The notes beneath the pieces were generated by a model that did no database searches, was not told where the DNA came from, and saw only the letters and a list, made by a program, of their open reading frames with translations. From Phoronis australis (lineage: Eukaryota; Phoronida; Phoronidae), in the NCBI GenBank assembly GCA_002633005.1, contig NMRA01000891.1, forward strand, positions 4,017 to 41,570: a DNA stretch of 37,554 nucleotides. The letters are read 5' to 3'. Positions 1 through 10,990 of this stretch are shown here, piece by piece. How positions within the stretch are numbered: position 1 is the stretch's first letter; the number at the start of each line of letters is the position of its first letter. Made by a program: the position numbers and the translations under genes.

Positions 1-576
1 CAGGGCTCAACATTAACTTTTTAAGCCTCTTGCCCTTCGGGCAAGTAGTTGAAATTTTTACTTGCCCGAACAACGAATTCACTTGCCCCAAGTACAATCC
101 CAAATAGCACTGTGCATGTGCACATAGGTAATGTGTTACCGTAGGGCTGCCTGTGCTGAGCCTCCTCTTGTGTTGTGCACGCTATATACATGAGTTGCTA
201 TTTTTTTAACGATTCTTCTTATAGAACATTTATTTATAAGGTGTGTCAAAACACTAGAGAGACAAATTAGAAGAGTAACTCAGGTATCTGAACCATTGTC
301 ACACGTTCACAGGCGCTGAAATGAGCTAGGGTATGAACTCTAGACACTTCTGTGTATTCATTAGTTTATACGCACTCATGCATTAAACTTGAGTTTCAAT
401 TTTTGCTATCCGTAAAAATCTTGCACAGTTTTGGTCATCGGTACCTTGTATTAAATTAAAATCAAATTTTAACATATAATAATGCCACATGTACTTTTAT
501 TTTCAACAAATAATTACATTTTTGAAAAATAGATAGACCGCGAAAAAGTCACCCTTCAGACTTCAGAACGGCAATC
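1..576. other. AT-rich non-coding stretch with a possible hAT-like terminus at its edge
   Basis: No convincing reading frame is visible. The first bases read CAGGGCTCAACATTAAC, which has the CAGGG start typical of hAT inverted termini, and the next 80 bases repeat the words CTTGCCC and GGGCAAG in both orientations, as in a subterminal repeat region. The other end of such an element was not located, so the hAT reading is a guess. Confidence 0.25.
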
Positions 577-751
577 CCGAAGACGGTATTCCTCTTCTTT
601 CGGGAGTCGCCACTGGGAGCCGGGAAATTCATAAGAATAATCAATGTCCTTTGGAATTCCCCCTGAATAAATACAAGGCCTTTTAAACTGCTGTGTAGTG
701 TAGAAAATATGTCGTCAATCATTCACTTTTTAGCTTTTGCGCTTATCTGTA
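577..751 (+). repeat. Local direct duplication, copy 1
   Basis: This stretch, starting CCGAAGACGG and ending GCTTATCTGTA, is repeated almost exactly just after the N at 752. The two copies differ by a few substitutions and an 8-base gap. Because the copies abut across an N, they could be a true tandem duplication or two alleles laid end to end by the assembler. No gene is seen in it. Confidence 0.85.
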
Positions 752-752
752 N

Positions 753-919
753 CCGAAGACCGTATTCCTCTTCTTTCGGGAGTCGCCACCGGGAGCCGGG
801 AATTCATAAGAATGTCCTTTGGAATTCCCGCTGAATAAATACCAGGCCTTTTAAACCGCTGTGAAGTGTAGAAAATATGTCGTCAATCTTTCATTTTTTA
901 GCTTTTGCGCTTATCTGCA
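753..919 (+). repeat. Local direct duplication, copy 2
   Basis: Second copy of the 577-751 unit, starting CCGAAGACCG immediately after the N and ending GCTTATCTGCA. It lacks AATAATCA-like bases present in copy 1 after AATTCATAAG. Confidence 0.85.
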
Positions 920-1407
920 TGACTTACAATTACATCCTCTGACGAACGCGGTGCTTCCAGCTGTACATAGGTAAACGCCGGCAAAAATCAAACGTCATCC
1001 CTTGTTCACTGTCTCGCAGGCCAGAAAACCTAATTTCCCATGACGGAACCCATCCCCGCTCTTTTTGTTTCAATCATATTATTGCTTTGATTCTTCCTGA
1101 ACTCGTTTTTTAGCAACTAAACCAATGCCGTCCAGGCCTAGACGTTTTGCCAGAGTGCAGACGATCAGTAGTATCACGTGACAACTTATTCAGAAACTGC
1201 AGGCACGTTCAGAGAATCGAAAGGATTTGACCGCGAGCGTCATCTGTACACGTTGCACCACACTCGTTCTATTTTCCTTTCGGTGCTCATTTGAAGACAG
1301 GAGTTTCTTTGACGGCCACAGGGGCTTATTCGACGGTTTTTAGGCTTGTGTCGGGGTTCGTTACTTTGGAGCAAATGTCGAGCAGACAATCTTAGGATCT
1401 ACTTATC
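920..1407. other. Unassigned sequence before the tandem triplication
   Basis: Nothing recognisable. It is slightly richer in CG dinucleotides than its surroundings and has only short open frames. The tandem unit that follows begins abruptly at 1408. Confidence 0.4.
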
Positions 1408-1442
1408 AAGCTCCTCAAACAAATTCACTACATTGGTGGTTT

Positions 1443-1486
1443 GTAAGACAAAAAAACACAACACAACACACTTCGTTGTTTTACAG
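1443..1486 (+). other. Candidate 44-base mini-intron
   Basis: The segment starts GTAAGACA and ends TTGTTTTACAG. Removing it joins a frame ending IHYIGG to one reading SIANELFQVSTLHSMHSS. The same structure recurs at 2737-2783 (GTAAGTAAG donor) and 3995-4041, each 47 bases. Donor and acceptor are good matches to GT-AG consensus, but no product is recognised. Confidence 0.4.
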
Positions 1487-1783
1487 CTCCATAGCTAATG
1501 AGCTATTCCAAGTTTCAACGCTACACAGCATGCATTCTTCGACAGTGAGACGATAATCCTCCGTTTTGGTTAATTAGAAAGATACGACTCTACTATTGTG
1601 TTTCAACATGCACTGGACCTACCCTCACTAACTGTAACTGTTGTGGAACTGCCTTTTCCCGTAGTGTCGCTTACAGCTACTGAAGGTGTGGAAGGGCTTG
1701 CACTGGAGTCTGACGTTGACGCCGTTGCTGCGACTTTGGTGGAGATAGCAGAGAGACCTGTCCAATTGTAAATTTCACAAAAT

Positions 1784-2119
1784 ATGAGAGATACTGTTGG
1801 CAGTTGCACAACTTTATGTCAATTTACTTGTTATACTGAAGTCAAATCTCCCAAGTATATTAAAAATTATCCCAATTATCAGAAACCTAAACAGGTGGAG
1901 TCTTGTAGGTTGTTAAAGGTAAATATTCTTTGCGATTTGTATGTGTCACACGTGCCGCCGTTGCCCGTCAGATGCGAACTTGAATTTTTGAAAAGTTTCC
2001 CCAAAGAGAAACTGCGGAAAAGGAACGCCAGTACAGGAAGCACTGCATTTAATGGGACTACAAAGAGGATGACCCAAAAAATTGGACTTCAGGAGTATCA
2101 CCTCGCTCCTTTTTTGTAA
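1784..2119 (+). CDS. Unrecognised 111-residue frame in tandem unit 1
   Basis: The longest open frame in the triplicated unit. It starts at an ATG in MRDTVGSCTT and continues through segments reading CQFTCYTEVKSPK, VSHVPPLPVRCELEFLKSF and KEKLRKRNASTGSTAFNG. Units 2 and 3 keep the second half (3197-3415 and 4455-4652) but their first half is shifted by an extra TTAT near the start. After the run of six A near 2079 a second frame continues as DFRSITSL, and in units 2 and 3 that frame runs on to VELDILKFQK and GKLEGLYF. This suggests one decayed or spliced coding region rather than a small gene. No family is recognised, and it may not be expressed. Confidence 0.25.
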   Translation: MRDTVGSCTTLCQFTCYTEVKSPKYIKNYPNYQKPKQVESCRLLKVNILCDLYVSHVPPLPVRCELEFLKSFPKEKLRKRNASTGSTAFNGTTKRMTQKIGLQEYHLAPFL

Positions 2120-2701
2120 GCGGACAAATGATTATTCAATTTCCTCCTTATGTCCCAACATTTCCAAAATTAAGCCTTTCAAACAAACGTTTATAACAAA
2201 AATAACCGGTTTTGTAAAGTCGTATACTATTTCTAGGGTACATAATGAACCAATCCTGCTCGCATTGTAACAAAAGGGTCNAAGGCTTATACTTTTGAGT
2301 TAGACTCTTTTCAGTGGTCTGAATGCTTTTACTCTAGATTTGTCCACGTTATTTATAAGCATTGCCGGATACTCATCTACCTGGTACTTTAAGGTTTTAG
2401 CTCCCAATGATCATGTAATAATGCTGTTATGGAAGGAACCTAGTCTTAGTGTGTGCACTCCAATTTTAGTTGCGGTGTTTTTATTCCATTACTTTCTTAT
2501 TATCTTCATTATTCTTTGTTTGATTCTTTTACACAATTGTATGTTATGTGTCAATTATTCATTAATTTCCATGTACCCATATAAAGATTATCGTTGTCTG
2601 GGTGCCTGGAAGACAAAAATGCTCAAAGAATCTTTGCTCATTCCTTATGAACTCCTGCTTTTTTACAGCGTATACAACTCCGAGCCTCGTTCTTAAAATT
2701 C

Positions 2702-3959
2702 AAGCTCCTCAAACAAATTCACTACATTGGTGGTTTGTAAGTAAGACAAAAATCACAACACAACACACTTCGTTGTTTTACAGCTCCATAGCTAATGAGC
2801 TATTCCAAGTTTCAACGCTACACAGCATGCATTCGTCGACAGTGAGACGATAATCTTCCGTTTTGGTTAATTAGAAAGATACGACTCTACTATTGTGTTT
2901 CAACATGCACTGGACCTACCCTCACTAACTGTAACTGTTGTGGAACTGCCTTTTCCCGTAGTGTCGCTTACAGCTACTGAAGGTGTGGAAGGGCTTGCAC
3001 TGGAGTCTGACGTTGACGCCGTTGCTGCGACTTTGGCGGAGATAGCAGAGAGACCTGTCCAATTGTAAATTTCACAAAATATGAGAGATAGTGTTTTATT
3101 GGCAGTTGCACAACTTTATGTCAATTTACTTGTTATACTGAAGTCAAATCTCCCAAGGATATTAAATATTATCCCAATTATCAGAAACCTAAACAGGTGG
3201 AGTCTTGTAGGTTGTTAAAGGTAAATATTTTTTGTGATTTGTATGTGTCACACGTGCCGCCGTTGCCCGTCAGATGCGAACTTGAATTTTTGAAAAGTTT
3301 CCCCAAAGAGAAACTGCGGAAAAGGAACGCCAGTACAGGAAGCACTGCATTTAATGGGACTACAAAGAGGATGACCCAAAAAATTGGACTTCAGGAGTAT
3401 CACCTCGCTCCGTGAGTCTGATTGCAACGCCTGCGACTCCGTTGAACTAGAAATATTGAAGTTTCAGAAGACACCCACATTGGCTGAAATCACTATTGCC
3501 CCCAGCGGCAAACTGGAAGGCTTATACTTTTGAGTTAGACTCTTTTCAGATTCATAACTGAAAATGTAGTCTGACTGCCTTTACTCTAGATTTGTCCACC
3601 TTATTTATATGTATTGCCGGATACTCATCTACCTGGTACTTTTATGTTTTAGCTCCCAATGATTATGTAATAATGGTGTTACGGTGGGAACCTAGTCTTA
3701 GTGTGTGCACTCCAATTCTAGGTGCGGTGTTTCTATTCCATTACTTTCATATCATCTTCATTCTCATTATTCTTTGTTTCATTCTTTCATACAATTGTGT
3801 GTTTTGTGTCAATTATTTATTAAATTCCATGTACCCATGTAAATATTATCGTTGTCTGGGTGCCTGGAAGAGAAAAATGCTCTACGACTCTTTGTTTACT
3901 TCTTATGAACTCCAGTTTTTTTACAGCGTATACAACTCCGAGCCTCGTTCTTAAAATTC
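2702..3959 (+). repeat. Tandem repeat unit 2 of 3 (about 1.26 kb)
   Basis: Direct repeat of units 1 and 3 with the mini-intron at 2737-2783. It is the most diverged in its 3' half: it has an insertion after CTCTTTTCAG near 3548 and changes through 3600-3900 where units 1 and 3 agree with each other. The segment 3600-3900 is T-rich and its translation (strings of I, F and L) is that of AT-rich intron-like sequence, not a credible membrane protein. Confidence 0.9.
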
Positions 3960-5195
3960 AAGCTCCTCAAACAAATTCACTACATTGGTGGTTTGTAAGT
4001 AAGACAAAAAACACAACACAACACACTTCGTTGTTTTACAGCTCCATAGATAATGAGCTATTCCAAGTTTCAACGCTACACAGCATGCATTCTTAAACAG
4101 TGAGACGATAATCTTCCGTTTGGGTTAATTAGAAAGATACGACTCTACTATTGTGTTTCAACATGCATTGGACCTACCCTCACTAACTGTAACTGTTGTG
4201 GAACTGCCTTTTCCCGTAGTGTCGCTTACAGCTACTGAAGGTGTGGAAGGGCTTGCACTGGAGTCTGACGTTGACGCCGTTGCTGCGACTTTGGCGGAGA
4301 TAGCAGAGGGACCTGTCCAATTGTAAATTTCACAAAATATGAGAGATACTGTTTTATTGGCAGTTGCACAACTTTATGTCAATTTACTTGTTATACTGAA
4401 GTCAAATCTCCCAAGTATATTAAATATTATCCCAATTATCAGAAACCTAAACACGTGGAGTCTTGTAGGTTGTTAAAGGTAAATATTTTTTGTGATTTGT
4501 ATGTGTCACACGTGGCGCCGTTGCCCGTCAGATGCGAACTTGACTTTTTGAAAAGTTTCCCCAAAGAGAAACTGCGGAAAAGGAACGCCAGTACAGGAAG
4601 CACTGCATTTAATGGGACTACAAAGAGGATGAACCAAAAAATTGGACTTTAGGAGTATCACCTCGCTCCGTGAGTCTGCTTGCAACGCCTGCGTCTCCGT
4701 TGAACTAGACATATTGAAGTTTCAAAAGGCACCCATATTGCCTGAAGTCACTATTGCCCCCAGCGGCAAACTGGAAGGCTTATACTTTTGAGTTAGACTC
4801 TTTTCAGTGGTCTGAATGCTTTTACTCTAGATTTGTCCACGTTATTTATATGCATTGCCGGATACTCATCTACCTGGTACTTTAATGTTTTAGCTCCCAA
4901 TGATCATGTAATAATGCTGTTATGGAAGGAACCTAGTCTTAGTGTGTGCACTCCAATTTTAGGTGCGGTGTTTTTATTCCATTACTTTCTTATTATCTTC
5001 ATTATTCTTTGTTTGATTCTTTTACACAACTGTATGTTATGTGTCAATTATTCATTAATTTCCATGTACCCATATAAAGATTATCGTTGTCTGGGTGCCT
5101 GGAAGACAAAAATGCTCAAAGAATCTTTGCTCATTTCTTATGAACTCCTGCTTTTTTTACAGCGTATACAACTCCGAGCCTCGTTCTTAAAATTA
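3960..5195 (+). repeat. Tandem repeat unit 3 of 3 (about 1.24 kb)
   Basis: Third direct copy, with the mini-intron at 3995-4041. At its end the exon-like sequence after TTTTTTTACAG (near 5162) reads RIQLRASFLKLKLLEKIE and then stops, instead of running into another unit. That unique ending suggests the array was built by repeated duplication in front of a single original 3' end. Confidence 0.9.
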
Positions 5196-5469
5196 AAGCT
5201 CCTCGAGAAAATTGAATAAACAAATTTACATGATTTTAGCGATATTTGAGCCTGGAAAGTTGTCTGAGGATAACCTACGAGTCACACTTGACTTTCCGGA
5301 ATATAGCAATGCTTATCACGCTAATTAGTGGTCGAGGGTAGCTCTTGTACAGCATACATGTACATCACTCTGTTAACTATGAGCTATAACTGATAAAATC
5401 ACACAATCCACGAATAACAACTGGATTGAAATATATGTCAATGAAAAGAAAATTCCTTGAGGGTTTTTC
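5196..5469. other. Spacer between tandem array and LINE remnant
   Basis: No gene, repeat or regulatory motif recognised in this AT-rich stretch. Confidence 0.4.
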
Positions 5470-7260
5470 TACCGATTACCTTCACAGACAACTTTTGAAA
5501 GGAAGGCAAAAAAATTCAAAACTCCCTTGGAAAAAGTACATGACTTGACACTGTCTAATAAAACAATTATTATAAATGGACACTTCAAGGTAAGGGACAG
5601 CACGTGGTACCTAAATGACAATGACAACCAATTCTGTCGTGAATTATTTGATATACTCATCTCCGATGACTGCATTCAAATAATAAATGAATCAATGAGA
5701 AAACCTCTTCCCATTGCTGTATCGATCTGTGTATAACAAACAACCTCGCATTATTCTAATCCGCTTCGGTCAGACCACCAATTTTCAATTCAGATCACCA
5801 CGTTATAGGAATTACATTCACACTCAAGAGTACTTATTTTTAAAAAAATGGGATTACAGTTTAGTCAACACGGAAACCCTGTGCCGATATCACCACATGT
5901 GAATGTGATGAAGTCCTGAACAGAGTGACCTAAACGAAACAGTCGCAACATTCACTCCATCACTATATAACATAGTTGATAAAAATATTCCGTCTACGAC
6001 AAAAAATAAAAAAGTAAGAATAAACCGTAGTTTAAGCAACAGGATCAAGTCAGAAAGCAAGAAAGAAAGCGGTACAAAATATCATTAAGAAGTCGAAGCG
6101 CAATATGAAAATTATCGACAGTAGGATTAATGTTTCTAAAACTTAAAGGAGTACTGTAATATAAAATTTAGTTTGAGAATGCAATCGTCATAGCTAACAG
6201 AAAAGTAACTTATTTCTCCAATACTTAACATCCAAAAAGTCACATTGCGCCAACAACAAACATTCCTGAATTCCCACGAAGAACGTTTGAACGTCTCTTA
6301 AAGATATAAGTACGATTGTCTGAGGTTAGGAATCTATTAGAAAACATAGATGACCACAAAAACGACCCCGTAACTACTAAAATGATCAATATGATTACAA
6401 ACGAACTCAAAGAACCTCTGAAAATATTATACAACAAAATACTGCATTTAGGAGAATCTTGTAACAACGATCCCGGTACACAGAAAGCATTAGGAAACTG
6501 ACGTTGCTAACTATCGTTCTATAACACTTCGCAGCTCCTTGTCTAAAATATTAGAACCAATATTCACCAACAAATGTTTCGACACCATATCCCTTAGTAC
6601 CCAATCTACCATCGACATTTCGAATTGATGCCTGGAAACTGTACTGTGTGTCAACTCATTGAAATTGCACATGAAATTCACATGTACTGTACTTCGAGTA
6701 AGGGTTTAATGCAAAAACTGTTTCTAGAAATTGCGTCAGCACTTGATGTTGTCCCCAGGATCTGTTTCTCAAATTACAATCTCATGGTTGCCCAAGCATT
6801 CAGTTCCGACTTCTACACTCACACCTTGCTTGTTGAACATATAAAATGCGTATCGATGGCGTTCACTCACTCTCGTCTTCGGTCGGCTATGGCTATGCTG
6901 GAGTACCTCAGGATAGCGTAATCGGTCCTGTCCTCTTTTTACTCAAGAATGACGATCTTCGTACAACATACACTCTAAAACCTTCTTATAGACTGACGAC
7001 AGAGCGATTTTCTGTCCATTCCTAAAATATCATCCTCAGCACTCCCTTCAATTACAATCTGAACTGGACAAAAACAAGGATGGTGTCATCAAAAATTTAA
7101 ATCTGAAAAACTTGACTTCACATCTTCCCAAATCTATCAATACAGGCTACAACACAAGTTCAATCTTTAATATGTCTGTAGACGGAGACAATATTCCCAC
7201 AAACACACAAATTAAGACCTTGGTGAGTGGACAAAAGGCTCAAATTCACACCCCACTTTC
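5470..7260 (+). pseudogene. Decayed non-LTR retrotransposon (endonuclease plus reverse transcriptase)
   Basis: Plus-strand remnant of a LINE polyprotein broken by many stops and frameshifts. Around 5560-5690 the translation reads IIINGHFKVRDSTWY and then a segment ending IIINES-like QIINESMR, matching the GDFN region of an apurinic-like endonuclease with the motif itself damaged (GHFK). From about 6500 it reads VANYRSITLRSSLSKILE, the usual start of the reverse transcriptase domain, and at about 6898 AGVPQDSVIGPVLFLL, the motif-B region (normally GVPQGS). The YADD box is not readable. Such elements copy themselves by target-primed reverse transcription. This copy cannot, and is much more decayed than the LINE at 25.6 kb. 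Its clade (Jockey or CR1 type) is uncertain, as is the 3' limit. Confidence 0.75.
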
Positions 7261-9486
7261 GTGAAATTGTCTACAAGGTACAAAAGCTAATTAATTCAAT
7301 CAAAATTGTCTCTCGTTAACTTATCTACCACAACTTGGATTATTTTTCGGGACGTTTGTGCTCCTAATCTTCATAAATGTGAAATCATAAACCAGTCATC
7401 GAGCGCATGTATGCTTCTCCAATTAGACAGATTTAGTGATAGACCGGAGCATACAAAGGATCCAATCCCATTAATATCCCGAGTAGTCTCAACTGCGCCA
7501 AAATAGAAAAACGTCGTCAACTTCAGACCTTCACTAAAACCTTTAAAATTTTACACAGCATCAAAATCTATTCAAACAAAATCCTATTTGACTCTCAGAA
7601 GCGGCAATGCTCTTGACCTTGGACTTCGACATGGTATCTCATTTTCTATTCCACCTTCCTCGGTCAGACCTTTCGAAGATCCACAATAATAACTTTAATT
7701 GTCAATTTTAATTCTTATCGAAACCATAAATGAATTTTATTTTAACAATATACAAAGCAATACAACTAAAATTAAAGTAACCAACTGGGTATGCAAATGA
7801 AAGCCTTCTATAACTGAATTTTACGAAGACCGATTTATCAGTTCTGTAAAATTTATTACATAAAGGCATGGGCTGTGCACTTTTGAAATACGTGACAAAC
7901 TGTAGCCCCCTAGTCCCCTATGGTGGGCTGCCATGCCTGAAGATTTGTTTTCAAAAGGGGAAAATACTTTGAACGTCTTTAAGGACAGTTCCTAACCTGA
8001 CACTCAATATTTACAATAAAGAAGCAAAATAGACGACAATGAAGCATGAATCATGTTAAAATGCCCAACGTTAAATGATCGTCGACCACTCTGTTTAACC
8101 ACGTGTTGGCATTTAAGGAAGTCACTCAGCGACGTAATAAGGTTATGAAACACTGTATGTAAAAGGGCAAAATACCTCTATTGAAACTTGTCTTGGGTCG
8201 AAGGGGTCGTGGGTCGAGGGAGTTTGTGGGTTGAGGGGTTTGGTTGTCGAGTGGGTCAAGGGTATTTGAGAACAATTCATAAATTACCAGAATAGTGTAT
8301 ATCGTTCACCTGGCTCGACCGAAATCTATCGAGCTGCAGTTTAATCCTCCCCGTGTACACTGTATATAGTGGACAAATTTTAAAAATTTCAAGACAAGAA
8401 ATGGTGATATCGGTAGACAAAAACCACTTAGTTGACAATGAAATAGGTGCAAACATAGAATTACCAGAAATGAGTGCTAAAGTAACCGTATCTGACAAGA
8501 AATCTATGACAAAGGTGTTACTGTCAATTGGATCAAATCTGTGATATTCCATACAGATATCAAAACAACCCTGTTGAACGTTCTCCATTCAAAGAAAATT
8601 GAGATTGGCACCAAGTGTCAATACAAGTTGGGATTATACGAAAAAATACCGAATCTTTTCTGTCGTCAATAAGCACTTATCATGAACATGGCTGATATTA
8701 GGGCATTTTCCAAAGTAGTTTCCCCCATTTAGTTATGTCCTCGGGCTTGTAATGATGAGGGCAACATACAGAACCAAAATATTGTAACAGGCACTGCAGT
8801 CAGTAGCACATATCTTATCTTACTAAAATGGAGCACGTGTCGGCATCGCGTTGTTGCACGACAATCGTTCAAATCTGACAGCCTCCAAGCAGAAAGTTGA
8901 CAGATATTTAGGAAAATGTAAGAAATATGAAAGGTAACGCTAGGGTAGTCTACGGTGCATATGTTCGACTGTGGGGACACAGCTTTTGATTTTTGCTATT
9001 ATTCACTAAGGGAACTATTGAACCAAAATCAACGATTGACCTATCGCCAGGAGTTTGCGTGAAGGCTTAACTGACCAACCACAACGCAGGAATCTTGACA
9101 CACCTTGGTTTTCATGTCGCCACTTTACCAGAGAAAAACACGATGCCGGGTAAATTTTGTTCGTCGAAATTTCGCTTGGGAGCGGCGCTTGCGATAGGTC
9201 TGTTGAATGAGGTCTTCCGGTAAGGTGGCGGAGAGAATGGACGTCTGTGCTTAGAGCTCCAAAGTAAGCCCCCATTAATTCATTTAATGATTCATTACCT
9301 GCGGGCAAGACAGTGTTAACCTCGTGCTGATCCGTTAAGCTTAATGAACCTGAATGTAGTAGTAAATGTTTTTGTTATTCACACGCTGCAGTGTTTCGCG
9401 GAGAAGTTCAAAACGTTACTAATCGTTTGCAGGAAAAATACCGCACGAATGGAACAGCTTGGAATATGTTTGTAATGGCATATCTA
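7261..9486. other. Long stretch without an identifiable gene
   Basis: Short open frames on both strands near 8277-8588 overlap each other and neither matches a known family. A moderately GC-richer patch at about 9015-9310 has an open minus frame of 97 codons without recognisable motifs. A 22-base sequence at 7807-7828 recurs at 10950. Nothing else was recognised. Confidence 0.4.
7793..7850 (+). repeat. Short interspersed repeat, copy 1
   Basis: Contains a 22-base match (7807-7828, starting TCTATAACTGAATTT) shared exactly with 10950-10971, in the same orientation and with weaker similarity on both sides (ATCAGTT downstream). Probably the edge of an unrecognised dispersed element. Confidence 0.6.
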
Positions 9487-9640
9487 GGTTTGTCATTATA
9501 TTCCGTGTATGTTCCGTGTCATCTTGAATAAATACGTACTGCACACGGTAAAAGTAGTGGTTTGTCAATATATTCCTTGTAAATTCCGTGTCATCTTGAA
9601 TAGTTATACACTGTACATGTATCACAGTAAACAGTAATGG
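9487..9640. repeat. 72-bp tandem duplication
   Basis: Two units starting GGTTTGTCA at 9487 and 9559, each containing TTCCGTGTCATCTTGAATA. The copies are about 80 percent alike. On the minus strand the duplication keeps an open frame (IQDDTE followed by TRNI in both units), but this is simply because 72 is a multiple of three. Confidence 0.75.
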
Positions 9641-9708
9641 AATAGTGTACAATTGGAGAAAATCGTCCCTGAAATAAGAATGAATTCTTGTAGCAAGTGT
9701 CTCAATAC

Positions 9709-10013
9709 CAGGGATAATTTTGAACTACGCCTTTGCGCCAGTAGCGAATGGAAAAATAAAAAGGGCACAATTACGCTGCAGTAGTGCGCTCCCGGGGACA
9801 CCTTTTAAAATGCATGAATTTCCCAAATGCACAATTCTATTCAACATAGTGGTGTAAAGTACAGGTATGACTGTTTTTATTTCGATTGTTTCCGTTTCAA
9901 ATGTTACTACTTTAGTTACACTAAGGTTGCTGGACAAAAGTTTTTCAAAAAGGCACATCTTTATCACCGGCTGCAACCAGAGGGCACACGAGTTCAAACT
10001 TGGACAATCCCTG
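9709..10013. mobile_element. MITE-like insertion with CAGGGAT termini (about 305 bp)
   Basis: It begins CAGGGATAATTTTGAACT and ends with the inverted counterpart (AGTTCAAACTTGGACAATCC then CTG), giving imperfect inverted termini of about 20 bases that start with the hAT-like CAGGG. The flanks are TCAATA on the left and CAATAG on the right, so the word CAATA appears on both sides. The paralogous intron near the other FN3 exon (about 11868-11905) has CAAGTGTCCCAATAGTGCCTTG unbroken, which is what an empty site should look like. It has no coding capacity, so it would depend on a transposase elsewhere. Confidence 0.65.
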
Positions 10014-10139
10014 CAATAGTGTCTTGAGCAATAGAGCGCGCCTCTGTGAAAAGAAGTGAAGGAACTGCGTATTAAATGCCACAAGCGGATTATCTGACAC
10101 ACCTGGAGGCCAAAAACTTCTGCTGCAGAACTAAACTTA

Positions 10140-10290
10140 TTCCGAAATTGATTTCAATCACTGCAGCACTGGGTCGCAGGCGCAGGTTGGCGCACCCAAC
10201 AACCTTTTGTCATTTGAGCGTGGTGCCTACTCACCGTGAGTTACACTCAGTGATCAAGGTAATACGGTGGGGTTGGGCGCCTACTTACCT
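10140..10290 (-). repeat. Dispersed repeat fragment related to 24.8 kb
   Basis: Within it, 10220-10244 read on the minus strand matches 24816-24840 at 21 of 25 bases (core GTAACTYACGGTGRGTAGGC), followed in both places by an A-rich stretch and GTTGGGTGCGC or GTTTGGCTGCGC. It lies in the intron side of the FN3 gene and is probably a transposon fragment. Confidence 0.5.
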
Positions 10291-10531
10291 TTATATTTAC
10301 CAGCACAGCACTTTGTTTTAACCTACCTCTCCAGCACCTACAAAACTAGATAAAATTTAGAACTATTTCAAATGCATTCATTCATCAATATGCTACTTCC
10401 AAACCAAAAGTATTGCTAGCTTTCACCAGATCCGTCTTCCAGCAAACTGGTGCTGTTTAATCTTTCATAGATGCATATCTGCATTTAAAAACCCGTGGTG
10501 TTTAAAGCCATGAGCCTGTAGCAACACTCAC

Positions 10532-10780
10532 TCGTTTTAGCTGTCATCGATGTTGAAACTGCGTCAGCCCATCCTGCCTTGATTGTTCTCACAATAACAA
10601 CGTACTCAGTTCCAGGAGTCAAGCCAGTACAACGTTTGTTGGTAGCAGTCTTATGTGCACTGAAGTAACGGTTGTTGCAAGACACTTTGTAGCTGTCTTT
10701 GTCTCCAGCTGCCTCTGTCCACTCGACAGTGATTGTCGTATCACTTCCAACCACATTTGTAATTTTAGCTGGAGCCAGTG
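10532..10780 (-). CDS. Fibronectin type III domain exon (FN3-1)
   Basis: One complete FN3 module encoded by a single 249-base exon on the minus strand. The acceptor reads CTACATTTGCAG and the donor ACGA then GTGAGTG; both boundaries fall after the first base of a codon (phase 1-1), the usual pattern for shuffled FN3 exons. The translation runs from APAKITNVV through TTITVEWTEAAGDKDSYKVSC and TGLTPGTEYVV to MTAKT, showing the conserved Trp of strand B, the Leu and the Tyr of the TPGTEY turn. Two cysteines (in KVSC and NKRC) could form a disulfide. FN3 domains usually form extracellular tandem arrays in adhesion molecules and receptor tyrosine phosphatases. Which protein this belongs to cannot be told because flanking exons are outside view or too diverged. 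Confidence 0.85.
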
Positions 10781-10935
10781 CTGCAAATGTAGAGACAGGA
10801 GCGAAAAATGTATAGGAGAACAACTCACAGCACTGGTTGGCGACTACCGTGTGCCATTAGATACCAAAACTTTAAAAATGATCATTTTAAAATTTTCCCC
10901 AAAGACAGAGCAATACTAGTAATATTAAAGGGCAA

Positions 10936-10990
10936 GCAAAAGAAAATCGTCTATAACTGAATTTTACGAAGTTTGATTAATCAGTTTGAC
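10936..10990 (+). repeat. Short interspersed repeat, copy 2
   Basis: Second copy of the element at 7793-7850, with the exact 22-base core at 10950-10971. It lies in the intron between the two FN3 exons. Confidence 0.6.

Larger units (their letters stand above)
1408..2701 (+). repeat. Tandem repeat unit 1 of 3 (about 1.29 kb)
   Basis: The unit starts AAGCTCCTCAAACAAATTC and the same start recurs at 2702 and 3960. Inside are a candidate mini-intron (1443-1486), a plus-strand open segment around 1615-1770, and a longer open frame at 1784-2119. Unlike the other units, roughly 2109-2281 here is a different sequence that ends at an N, replacing the roughly 104 bases at 3412-3515 in unit 2. Its 3' half resembles unit 3 more than unit 2, so the array is mosaic. 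The repeat is not recognised as a known transposon. Confidence 0.9.

Noticed and set aside
2340-2696. Hydrophobic frames in the tandem units that look like membrane proteins (also at 3592 and 4833)
   Set aside because: They are translations of T-rich, intron-like sequence and differ between units without constraint.
8277-8588. Opposed open frames of 103 (minus) and 63 (plus) codons
   Set aside because: They overlap, neither has motifs or splice support, and no homologue is recognised.
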